27,336 bases of DNA, taken from NCBI GenBank assembly GCA_938041635.1, contig CALIAD010000171.1, forward strand, positions 1 through 27,336, in the 5' to 3' direction. Under the pieces are notes generated by a model. That model was not told the origin of the DNA. It was given only the letters and a program-made list of their open reading frames with translations, and ran no database searches. Positions 14,445 through 21,561 of the stretch are shown here, in pieces (the first letter of the stretch is position 1; every line of letters starts with the position of its first letter). A program made the translations under genes and the position numbers. Source of the DNA: an uncultured Atopobium sp. GTDB taxonomy: Bacteria; Actinomycetota; Coriobacteriia; Coriobacteriales; Atopobiaceae.

Positions 14445-15002
14445 CTACTCGCCGTCCTCGGCGTGCTTGCTCTCGGCGCCGTCCTCGGCACGCTTGCTCT
14501 CGGCGCCGTCCTCGGCGTGCTTGCTCTCGGCGTCGTCCTCGGTGGTAGACGTGCCGGCTGCAGCAGAACCGCTGTTGTGAGCCTCGAGCATCTCCTCGAG
14601 CGTGTGCCATGCCAGCTCGGCACACTTAACGCGCGCAGGCATGTGTGCGATGTCGTGCAGAATGTTGGCGTCTTCCAGCTGGTCAAGTACGGCCTCGTCG
14701 GTCTCTTCTCCGCGAATCATGCGGCCAAAGAGTTTGCAGAGCTCAATGGCCTCTTCTGGAGTGCGGTCAATCATCAGGTCGCTCATAATATCGGCGGACG
14801 CCTGAGAAATTGCGCATCCGCTGCCCACAAAAGCAGCCTCGGCAATCTTTCCGTCCTCAATACGCACGGAAAACGTCAGCTCATCGCCACAAGAAGGGTT
14901 AACACCCTCGTGGGAGACGGTTGGGTTGTCCATCTGATATTTGTAATCGGGGTGAGAAACGTGGTCCATAAACTCAGCGTTATACAGGTCGTTTGCTGCC
15001 AC
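14445..15002 (-). CDS. sufU: SUF system sulfur-transfer/scaffold protein SufU
   Basis: A 185-residue protein. The SufU/IscU fold covers residues 1-143, with the three conserved cysteines at 38 (NPSCGDE), 63 (GSGCAIS) and 127 (RVKCAELAW). In Gram-positive bacteria SufU uses Zn to accept persulfide from SufS. The C-terminus has an unusual 40-residue extension with a near-perfect 9-residue repeat (EDGAESKHA), encoded by a 27-bp tandem repeat. The extension is highly charged and probably disordered. The start is GTG 15002, with AAGGAG 9 bases upstream and the sufS stop 18 bases away. The core is typical, and the tail is specific to this lineage or strain. Confidence 0.94.
   Translation of the reverse strand: MAANDLYNAEFMDHVSHPDYKYQMDNPTVSHEGVNPSCGDELTFSVRIEDGKIAEAAFVGSGCAISQASADIMSDLMIDRTPEEAIELCKLFGRMIRGEETDEAVLDQLEDANILHDIAHMPARVKCAELAWHTLEEMLEAHNSGSAAAGTSTTEDDAESKHAEDGAESKRAEDGAESKHAEDGE
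14451..14541 (-). repeat. 27-bp tandem repeat encoding the SufU C-terminal tail
   Basis: Three consecutive 27-bp units (14451-14477, 14478-14504, 14505-14531) plus about 10 bases of a fourth. Units 1 and 3 are identical and unit 2 differs at two bases. The period is a multiple of three, so copy-number change would alter only tail length. The same DNA is read in another frame by the spurious upstream extension of the rrf2 frame. Confidence 0.95.
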
Positions 15003-15020
15003 TTATTTCAACTCCTTGTT

Positions 15021-16292
15021 TTATTTGTTGCTGACCGCACTGCCAAAGATCTTCCATACCTGGTTAAGACCCTCGATCAGCTGGTCAATGTCGTGTTTAT
15101 CGTTGTAGAACGCAACGGATGCGCGGCACGTGCTGGATTCGTGCAGCTCAATCAAAAGCGGCTCGGCGCAGTGATGCCCAGCGCGAATGCAAACGTTGTT
15201 CATATCTAGGATGCTCGAGACGTCGTGTGGATGAACGCCGCGCACGTTAAACGCCACAGCGCCCACGTGATTTTGTCCCAGCTTGGAGCCAACGATGTCA
15301 ACAAAGTCCAGCGTGCACAGTTGCTGCACCAAGTACCTGGCGAGAAGTTCTTCTCGCTTCTCGATCTTTGCCATGTCCAAGCCGTTAAGGTATTCGACAG
15401 CGGCACCGGTAGCATAGATACCTGCGGCGTCCTGCGTGCCTGCCTCAAACTTCTCGGGAACAGGAGCCCAAACAGCGCTGGTTTCGGTGACGGAATCAAT
15501 CATCTCGCCGCCGGTGAGGAATGGTGGCATGGCATCGAGCAGCTCAGCGCGACCCCAGAGCACGCCAATACCCATAGGTCCACACATCTTGTGTGCCGAG
15601 AATGCCAACAGGTCGCAGTCAAGATTGTGCACGTCAATAGGGATGTGAGGTGCGGATTGGGCGGCGTCAACAACCATGTAGGCGCCCATAGTGTGAGCGC
15701 GTTTGGCAATAGCCTTGATGTCATTGCGGGTGCCCAGTACGTTGGAGACGTGTGTGACAGACACAATTTTGGCGCGCTCGGTAATCTTTGACGCGATCTC
15801 TTCTGGCGTAATCTGATACTGCGAATTCATGCGCAGGTACACCAGGTTAGCGCCGGTAGCTTTACAAATCTGTTGCCATGGGATGATATTGGAGTGGTGT
15901 TCCATAATGGAAATGACCACGTCATCACCTGGCTTGAGTGCATAGCGGCCAAGGCTTGAAGCAACTAGATTAAGCGCCTCAGAAGTGTTGCGCGTAAAGA
16001 TAATCTGCTGGCTTTCTGGCTTGCCGTTTTTATCGACAGCTCCAATGAACTTTGCAATTGAAGCGCGAGCTCCCTCGATAGCTGCGGTTGCTTCCACACT
16101 CCAACGATACAATCCGCGCAGTGCGTTTGCGTTCATGGTCTCGTAGAAGCTAGACTGCGCCTCAATAACCGCGCGTGGGCGCTGAGAAGTAGCAGCGCTG
16201 TCCAAGTAAGCTACCTCGGGGTTTGCTGCCAGAATTGGAAAATCTGCCTTGTAAGGGTTATCGGTAATCTGAGCAACTTCTGCGTCGGTCAT
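15021..16292 (-). CDS. sufS: Cysteine desulfurase SufS
   Basis: A 423-residue class V, PLP-dependent enzyme that takes sulfur from cysteine, releasing alanine, and passes persulfide to SufU. The PLP lysine is Lys 235 in SAHKMCGP, and the persulfide Cys is Cys 375 in RAGHHCAEP. YLDSAATSQRP (29-39), EHHSN (131-135) and the PLP-binding Asp in VVDAAQS (208-214) are also present. The short RAGHHC loop puts it in the SufS (type II) group rather than IscS. Its ATG overlaps the sufD stop by one base (TAATG). The coding strand holds a hairpin of two TTCTCGC motifs at 15340-15357. Confidence 0.96.
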   Translation of the reverse strand: MTDAEVAQITDNPYKADFPILAANPEVAYLDSAATSQRPRAVIEAQSSFYETMNANALRGLYRWSVEATAAIEGARASIAKFIGAVDKNGKPESQQIIFTRNTSEALNLVASSLGRYALKPGDDVVISIMEHHSNIIPWQQICKATGANLVYLRMNSQYQITPEEIASKITERAKIVSVTHVSNVLGTRNDIKAIAKRAHTMGAYMVVDAAQSAPHIPIDVHNLDCDLLAFSAHKMCGPMGIGVLWGRAELLDAMPPFLTGGEMIDSVTETSAVWAPVPEKFEAGTQDAAGIYATGAAVEYLNGLDMAKIEKREELLARYLVQQLCTLDFVDIVGSKLGQNHVGAVAFNVRGVHPHDVSSILDMNNVCIRAGHHCAEPLLIELHESSTCRASVAFYNDKHDIDQLIEGLNQVWKIFGSAVSNK

Positions 16293-17485
16293 TACGCGAC
16301 ACCACCTTTGCTGGAATCGGCTTCAGCGTCGGAATCCCTGCCATCACTGGCAGCCAGGGAGTTGCCAGCTGCGTCGTCACTAGCTGCAGATCCGTCATAG
16401 TCGTGAGCAATTTCTGCGCCCAGCTCAGCCTCGCAACGCTCAACAGCCACGCGGTGAGAAATCTCCTCAGGCGCGTTGATGATGGCGTCTTCAAAAAGAG
16501 CGCGTATAAACATCTGCTCAGCAGCCTGGTGAGAAAGTCCTCGAGCCGCAAGGTAATCAAGCTGCTCAGGGGAGACGGATCCGATAGTAGCGCCGTGGTT
16601 ACCAGCAACGTCGTCTTCATCACAGAGAATAGCAGGCATGGTCTTGTTGACAACGTCGTCACCAAGAATCATGACCGTTTCAATCTCGTTGCCCTGGGCA
16701 TCCTTTGCACCGCGGACAAGATCGATAGTTGCGCGAAGCGTCTTCTTAGCTGCCTCGTTAAGGACGCCGGACTCGGTGAGCAGCGCGCGCGTAGAGGTAC
16801 CACGCATGCGTACCAGGTGGTTAATATCAAGCGTCTCTTCGTGAGTAGCGTGATAGCGATTGTTAAGGTCAAGGCGAGCTTGAGCGCCAACTAAGTTGGC
16901 GGTAAGGCCAAGACCGATGGTTGATCCACCCAGAGCGTACTGCTTAACGTCAACAGCAGCGTCCTGGTGAATCTCAAGGCCAACGCTTTCAAGGTGCTGC
17001 TGGCCCTCATTGACGCCAAGCATCTCAATAAGGTGCAGTTTTGCACCAGTCTCAACCACAATGCGGGTGAGCGCAGCGCTGGTTGGAAGCGCGTCGTCGT
17101 TCGCGTCGCTGCCTGTAGGTGCGTCGCCGTCAACATCGCCTGCAAACGCTGCGATAACGACAGTGGCCTCAGCACCTTCACGTACGATAACGCCGGTATT
17201 AGCACACTGGTTTTGAGCTGCAGAAACAGCAACAACAATAGGTTCTTCTCGCTTGGTATGAGCGGGAATACTGTAGAAATCGGACTTGAATACCTGAGAT
17301 TCAACGTAGTCAGTAACCTCTTGGCCCATTCCACACTCAATGCGCTCAAAAAGGCGAGGCAGAGGAAGGTACACTTTGCCTGCATCAGCATGATTAGGAA
17401 CGGAAACTGACAGTGAGTTAGCGCGTAGACGGTTCCATGTCTGAGCTGCAGGAACGTTGGCGCGATTAATCAAAATGTTATCCAT
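16292..17485 (-). CDS. sufD: Fe-S cluster assembly scaffold subunit SufD
   Basis: A 397-residue SufB/SufD family protein that forms the SufBCD complex on which Fe-S clusters are built. The beta-helix core and the C-terminal helical part are recognised by HLVRMRGTSTRALLTESGVL, the NHGATIGSVSPEQLDYLAARG region (the conserved His of SufD) and the family ending QAAEQMFIRALFEDAI. The product ends in an Asp/Ser/Ala-rich tail (about the last 25 residues) beyond the usual domain, and an Asp/Gly-rich insertion lies near residues 115-135. Start and stop both share one base with the neighbouring suf genes. Confidence 0.93.
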   Translation of the reverse strand: MDNILINRANVPAAQTWNRLRANSLSVSVPNHADAGKVYLPLPRLFERIECGMGQEVTDYVESQVFKSDFYSIPAHTKREEPIVVAVSAAQNQCANTGVIVREGAEATVVIAAFAGDVDGDAPTGSDANDDALPTSAALTRIVVETGAKLHLIEMLGVNEGQQHLESVGLEIHQDAAVDVKQYALGGSTIGLGLTANLVGAQARLDLNNRYHATHEETLDINHLVRMRGTSTRALLTESGVLNEAAKKTLRATIDLVRGAKDAQGNEIETVMILGDDVVNKTMPAILCDEDDVAGNHGATIGSVSPEQLDYLAARGLSHQAAEQMFIRALFEDAIINAPEEISHRVAVERCEAELGAEIAHDYDGSAASDDAAGNSLAASDGRDSDAEADSSKGGVA

Positions 17486-18903
17486 TAGCCAATCGCTCCT
17501 TCCATCTCAAGTTTGATCAGATTATTCATCTCAACGGCGTACTCCATAGGGAGCTCCTTTGAGACAGGGTTTGCAAATCCGTTGACTACCATGGTGCGAG
17601 CCTCAGCCTCAGAGCAACCGCGGCTCATCAGGTACAAAACGGTGTCATCAGAAATGCGGCCAATAGTTGCCTCGTGGCCAATCTGAGCAGTCGCATTGCG
17701 CACATCCATCTCTGGGATGGTGTCGGAGCGGCTGATGTTATCCAGCATCAGCGACTGGCAAGAGAACGCCACGCGGGCGTTTTCTGCCTTGCGTCCAACG
17801 GTCACGGCAGAGCGGAAGGTATTGACGCCGCCATCCTTGGAGATGGACTTGGTGTCAACGTTTGCCGAGTTATTGGAGCCGTTGATAATAACCTTGCAGC
17901 CTGTATCCAGGTCCTGCGTAGCTCCTGCAAACGTAATACCGGTAAATTCGCAGTTAGAAGAATCGCCGTTCATGATGGTAGATGGGTAGAGATAGGAAAC
18001 GTGGCTACCAAAAGAGCCCGAGACCCACTCCATCTTTGCATTGCTGCCAATGATGGCGCGCTTGGTGTTGAGGTTGTACATGTTCTTGGACCAGTTTTCG
18101 ATGGTCGAGTAACGCAGACGTGCGCCGTCCTTAACAAAGAGCTCAACAGCTCCTGCGTGGAGGTTTGCTGCGTAGTACTTAGGTGCGGAGCAGCCCTCAA
18201 TAAAGTGCAGGTCAGCGCCTTCCTCAACAATAATAAGTGTGTGCTCAAACTGGCCAGCGCCCTGAGCATTCAACCTAAAGTAGCTCTGAAGTGGGTAGTC
18301 CAGAGTGACATTCTTGGGAACATACACAAAAGAACCGCCAGACCAAACGGCATAGTGCAGAGCCGCAAACTTGTGGTCTGAAGGAGGAATCAGCTTGCCA
18401 AAGTACTCTTTAACAACAGGCTCCCACTGCGGATCGTGCAGAGCATCCTCAATGGTGGTGTAAATAACGCCCTGCTCAGCAACTTCCTCGCGCATGTTGT
18501 GATAGACAATCTCGGAATCGTACTGAGCACCAACACCAGCCAGGCTCTCTGCCTCTGCCTGCGGAATGCCCAGACGATCAAAGGTATCCCTAATATCCTC
18601 AGGTACGTCGTCCCAGCTATTTGCCTGCTGAGTCTTTGGCGAGACATACGTGGAGATATGGTTCAAATCCAGACCTGCAATAGAAGGTCCCCAGTTGGTA
18701 GCCATCTGGCGCTGGTGATAGGTTTCCAGGGCCGACAACCTCATCTGGAGCATCCACTCAGGCTCTTCTTTTTTCTCGGAAATAGCACGCACAATTTCTG
18801 GCGTAAGGCCATCATCGTAGCGCTCGTAACCCTCTTCGGACTTGGTGAAGTCGTAGAGCGAGCGGTCTACGTCAGCGACCTCAGATCGCTTCTTCTCGCT
18901 CAC
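17485..18903 (-). CDS. sufB: Fe-S cluster assembly scaffold subunit SufB
   Basis: A 472-residue SufB protein, the main cluster-binding subunit of SufBCD. Strong family stretches are seen: PEWMLQMRLSALE, HYAVWSGGSFVYVPKNV, LHFIEGCSAPKY with the conserved Cys, IENWSKNMYNLNTKRAI, GSFGSHVSYLYPS, and the C-terminal GRISDDTVLYLMSRGCSEAEA. The conserved Arg/Glu-rich end is intact. The start is GTG 18903, which shares one base with the sufC stop TAG (TAGTG). Length agrees with the family. Confidence 0.96.
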   Translation of the reverse strand: MSEKKRSEVADVDRSLYDFTKSEEGYERYDDGLTPEIVRAISEKKEEPEWMLQMRLSALETYHQRQMATNWGPSIAGLDLNHISTYVSPKTQQANSWDDVPEDIRDTFDRLGIPQAEAESLAGVGAQYDSEIVYHNMREEVAEQGVIYTTIEDALHDPQWEPVVKEYFGKLIPPSDHKFAALHYAVWSGGSFVYVPKNVTLDYPLQSYFRLNAQGAGQFEHTLIIVEEGADLHFIEGCSAPKYYAANLHAGAVELFVKDGARLRYSTIENWSKNMYNLNTKRAIIGSNAKMEWVSGSFGSHVSYLYPSTIMNGDSSNCEFTGITFAGATQDLDTGCKVIINGSNNSANVDTKSISKDGGVNTFRSAVTVGRKAENARVAFSCQSLMLDNISRSDTIPEMDVRNATAQIGHEATIGRISDDTVLYLMSRGCSEAEARTMVVNGFANPVSKELPMEYAVEMNNLIKLEMEGAIG

Positions 18904-19670
18904 TAGTTAGCACCACCCTCATCAGTCTGGTTCTCAAAACGCTCAAAGCCCTCGTGGTCAATCTGATTGATGAGGTCAGCAGGGCCGTCTGCTACCAGGT
19001 GACCCTTAACCATAACGTGAGTACGGTCAATCTCAAGGCGCTCAAGAATGCGGGTGTTGTGAGTAATGATGAGCAGCGAGCCGTCACAGGTCTCGCGATA
19101 AGCCTGAATACCCTTTGAAACAACGGAAAGTGCGTCAACGTCCAGGCCGGAGTCAGTCTCGTCGAGAATGGCAAGTTTAGGCTGGAGCAGCAGAAGCTGG
19201 AGCATCTCAACCTTTTTCTTCTCGCCACCAGAGAAGCCAACGTTAAGCTCACGCATCAAGAAGCCCTGGTCAAGCTCAAGCTGATCAGAAATCTGACCAA
19301 CACGCTGACGGAACTGACGAGCGGTCATCTTAAGCTCAGGGCGCATCTGTGTAATGGTACGCAGGAATGAATAAAGAGGAACGCCAGGAACCTCAACAGG
19401 TGCCTGGTAGGAGAGGAAGATGCCCGCAAGGGAGCGCTTATCTGCAGCAAGCTCAGTTACATCCTCGCCGTTAAAGATAAGAGAACCTTCGGTAATCTTA
19501 TAGGTAGGATCACCCATAATGACGCGGCCAAGTGTTGATTTACCTGCGCCGTTAGGTCCCATCAGAACGTGAGCCTGGCCATCACCAATGCTCAAATCAA
19601 TTGAATGCAGGATGGATTTCTCCTCGGTACCTGCAGAAATTCCGTTTACACGGAGTAGCTCAGTTGCCAT
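18903..19670 (-). CDS. sufC: Fe-S cluster assembly ATPase SufC
   Basis: A 255-residue ABC-type ATPase, first gene of the suf operon. Walker A GPNGAGKST at 38-46, signature FSGGEKKK at 146-153, Walker B LAILDETDSGLD at 166-177 and H-loop His 204 (ITHN) match SufC exactly, including the DETDSGLDVDA form typical of SufC. It drives conformational change in SufB-SufD. The frame is open up to 19751, but the SufC domain begins at MATELLRV, and GGAGAG precedes ATG 19670, so that start is used. The operon order sufC-B-D-S-U-rrf2 puts the regulator last instead of first. Confidence 0.95.
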   Translation of the reverse strand: MATELLRVNGISAGTEEKSILHSIDLSIGDGQAHVLMGPNGAGKSTLGRVIMGDPTYKITEGSLIFNGEDVTELAADKRSLAGIFLSYQAPVEVPGVPLYSFLRTITQMRPELKMTARQFRQRVGQISDQLELDQGFLMRELNVGFSGGEKKKVEMLQLLLLQPKLAILDETDSGLDVDALSVVSKGIQAYRETCDGSLLIITHNTRILERLEIDRTHVMVKGHLVADGPADLINQIDHEGFERFENQTDEGGAN

Positions 19671-20003
19671 AAATCTCTCTCCAAATATCTCTACGTGCAA
19701 GCACGTGATACGTTTGTGACTAGCAAGTTTGGGCAGCTCTAGGGCGAGCAAAACCTTGTGCTAGTGCGGTTTTGTGGCAAAGACAAACGCCAATGTCACC
19801 GATGTTTTTGTCATACCCCAAAATCCGCTAATTCATACTAAATGGTAGGAATTAAAAAGCAACCCTCACATACGCACTTTTCACGTTTTCTGGAAAATAA
19901 TCGGATTTTTTCATAGGTTTCAAAAGTTATAAAAGCTTTTCTGCGCCAGAGCTGTCTCTCATGGGTAAACTAGAAACGTCTATGTTTGTAACAAGGAGGA
20001 TTC
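19671..20003. other. Divergent intergenic region between sufC and hisS
   Basis: A 333-base gene-free stretch that must hold the promoters for sufC (leftward) and hisS (rightward). The left half is mixed and the right half is AT-rich. Apart from the dyad at 19831-19852, I see no clear structure. No T-box core (the AGGGTGG-type motif) precedes hisS and no terminator is seen. TATAAA (19929-19934) and TAAACT (19965-19970) are possible hisS -10 elements, without a good -35. Confidence 0.5.
19831..19852. promoter_or_regulatory. Candidate Rrf2-family operator upstream of sufC
   Basis: An inverted repeat with arms ATTCATAC (19831-19838) and GTAGGAAT (19845-19852), 7 of 8 positions complementary, around a 6-base AT-rich spacer. 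Its length of 22 bases suits a dimeric Rrf2 protein. It lies about 160 bases upstream of sufC and about 150 bases upstream of hisS. The rrf2 gene that ends the suf operon is the obvious candidate binder. Motif match to a known IscR site is poor, so this is inference from symmetry and place. Confidence 0.45.
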
Positions 20004-21314
20004 ATGGGTCAGAGAATTCAGGGTACCGAAGATCTTTACGGCGGCTATATGCGCTCTTGGGAGCATATGCAAGATGTTGCCCGCCATCTGTTTGGTACCT
20101 ACGGCTTTGACCGCATTGAGACTCCTGCACTTGAGCAGGTAGACACCTTTGTTCATGGTATTGGCGAGTCAACCGACGTCGTACGCAAAGAGATGTTCCG
20201 CGTCTTTTCTGGCGCACTACTTGATGATTTGCTGGCCGCCGGCAATGAGTCCGGTCTTAAGCCTCGTCAGCGCATGGCTATGCGTCCTGAGGGAACTGCT
20301 GGTGTGGTCCGTGCTGCCGTCGAGCACAACTTTGTGCCACAAGGAGGAACTCCTGCAAAGCTTTGGTACGCCGAGTCAATGTTCAGGGGTGAGCGTCCTC
20401 AGAAAGGCCGTCTGCGCCAGTTCCACCAGGTAGGTGTTGAGTGGCTTGGAGCCTCTGATCCAGCTGCCGATGCAGAGTCCATCATCATGTTGATAAAGTT
20501 TTACGAGCAGATGGGTTTCTCGCCAGCTGATATGAAGCTCATGATTAACTCTATGGGTGACGCGGAGTGCCGTCCAGCATATCGCGAGAAGGTCAAGCAG
20601 TTCATTCTTGATCACAAGGATGAGATGTGTGAGGACTGTCTTGAGCGTGCAGAGATTAATCCACTTCGTGCGTTTGACTGCAAAAATGAGAGCTGCCACG
20701 TGGTTATGAAGGACGCTCCGCTCATTTCTGACAACCTGTGTGATGATTGCCGTGCTCACTATGAGCAGGTCAAGGCATATTTGGACGCTGCTGGTATTTC
20801 GTATGTTGAGGATCCAACGCTTGTTCGCGGTTTGGATTACTACACACGTACTGTCTTTGAGGTAGAGATTCCAAACGCTGGCGTTGGCGCTATCGGTGGT
20901 GGCGGTCGTTATGACGGTCTTGTTGAGCTTGAGGGCGGAAAACCAACCCCAGGCGTTGGATTTGCTGTTGGCTTTGAGCGCATTATGCTGGCGCTGGAGG
21001 CTCTTGGTGTTTCGACTGAACCTGCGGCTCCAAGCTGTGTCTATGTTGCTTGTGCAGGTGCTGAGCAGGCTCCTGTTGTATTTGATACCGTGCTGGCATT
21101 GCGTGAGGCTGGCATTAGATGCGAGGCTGATCGTACTGGTCGTTCGCTGAAGGCTCAGTTTAAGCAGGCGGATAAGATGGGCGCAACGCTTTGCGTGGTC
21201 ATTGGTCCAGATGAGGTTGAGGCCGACACGGTAACTCTTCGTAACATGGAATCTCATGAGCAGGTTCAAGTGCCTGCTGACCAGCTTGTTTCTGAGGTTA
21301 TCGCAAGACAGTAA
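20004..21314 (+). CDS. hisS: Histidine--tRNA ligase
   Basis: A 436-residue class II aminoacyl-tRNA synthetase that charges tRNA-His. Motif 1 lies near GFDRIETPALEQ, motif 2 is WYAESMFRGERPQKGRLRQFHQVG, and the histidine-specific motif is LVRGLDYYTRTVFEV. The GGGGRYDGL loop and motif 3 (GVGFAVGFERIML) follow, and the C-terminal anticodon-binding domain starts near residue 340. The Cys-rich segment with CEDC, CKNESC and CDDC in the insertion domain may bind Zn; such cysteines occur in a subset of HisRS proteins. AAGGAGGA lies 3 bases before the ATG. A strong terminator follows. Confidence 0.97.
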   Translation: MGQRIQGTEDLYGGYMRSWEHMQDVARHLFGTYGFDRIETPALEQVDTFVHGIGESTDVVRKEMFRVFSGALLDDLLAAGNESGLKPRQRMAMRPEGTAGVVRAAVEHNFVPQGGTPAKLWYAESMFRGERPQKGRLRQFHQVGVEWLGASDPAADAESIIMLIKFYEQMGFSPADMKLMINSMGDAECRPAYREKVKQFILDHKDEMCEDCLERAEINPLRAFDCKNESCHVVMKDAPLISDNLCDDCRAHYEQVKAYLDAAGISYVEDPTLVRGLDYYTRTVFEVEIPNAGVGAIGGGGRYDGLVELEGGKPTPGVGFAVGFERIMLALEALGVSTEPAAPSCVYVACAGAEQAPVVFDTVLALREAGIRCEADRTGRSLKAQFKQADKMGATLCVVIGPDEVEADTVTLRNMESHEQVQVPADQLVSEVIARQ

Positions 21315-21352
21315 CAGCTAACAGTTTCTAACAGTTAGTAGTTTCGATTTTG

Positions 21353-21386
21353 AAACCTCTCATGTCTTAGGCATGAGAGGTTTTTA
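21353..21386 (+). terminator. Rho-independent terminator after hisS
   Basis: A 12-bp stem (AAACCTCTCATG at 21353-21364 with CATGAGAGGTTT at 21372-21383), 7-base loop, then TTTATTT. It lies about 40 bases after the stop codon. The gap before it has three close repeats of CTAACAGTT-like sequence of no clear role. Confidence 0.93.
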
Positions 21387-21401
21387 TTTAGGTAGTAGAT
21401 A

Positions 21402-21484
21402 CCGTTTGTAGAATAATAGAAGCCGTTTACGATAGTTATCAGTGAGATCAATTAAACGTAAACGGTTTAAGCTCATACTAATAA
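21402..21484 (+). promoter_or_regulatory. Promoter/operator region of the ABC transporter pair
   Basis: CCGTTTACG (21423-21431) and its perfect reverse complement CGTAAACGG (21457-21465) lie 25 bases apart. A further CCGTTTG copy is at 21402, and a second dyad TTAAAC/GTTTAA (21452-21470) is nested on the right arm. A -10-like TAATAAT (21478-21484) follows, so a protein on the right arm would cover the -35 region. No regulator gene is adjacent. The repeats are seen directly and the promoter assignment is inference. Confidence 0.5.
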
Positions 21485-21561
21485 TGTAGAAGTATATTTA
21501 TAGCTTTATAACTAATAAGCGCCTTCATTTTTTGTAATACAAAGAAATTGTAGGTGAAGAA

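Noticed and set aside
14434..14625. N-terminal extension of the Rrf2 protein up to 14625
   Set aside because: This part reads through the sufU coding sequence and its 27-bp repeat in another frame, giving an Arg-rich segment unlike any Rrf2 protein. The domain starts at 14433.
19860..20003. T-box leader for hisS
   Set aside because: The conserved T-box core and an antiterminator/terminator pair are not found before the hisS start.
20376..21269. 297-codon open frame on the minus strand inside hisS
   Set aside because: It lies wholly opposite a well-conserved hisS gene, its product has no recognisable family, and it follows from codon bias on the other strand.
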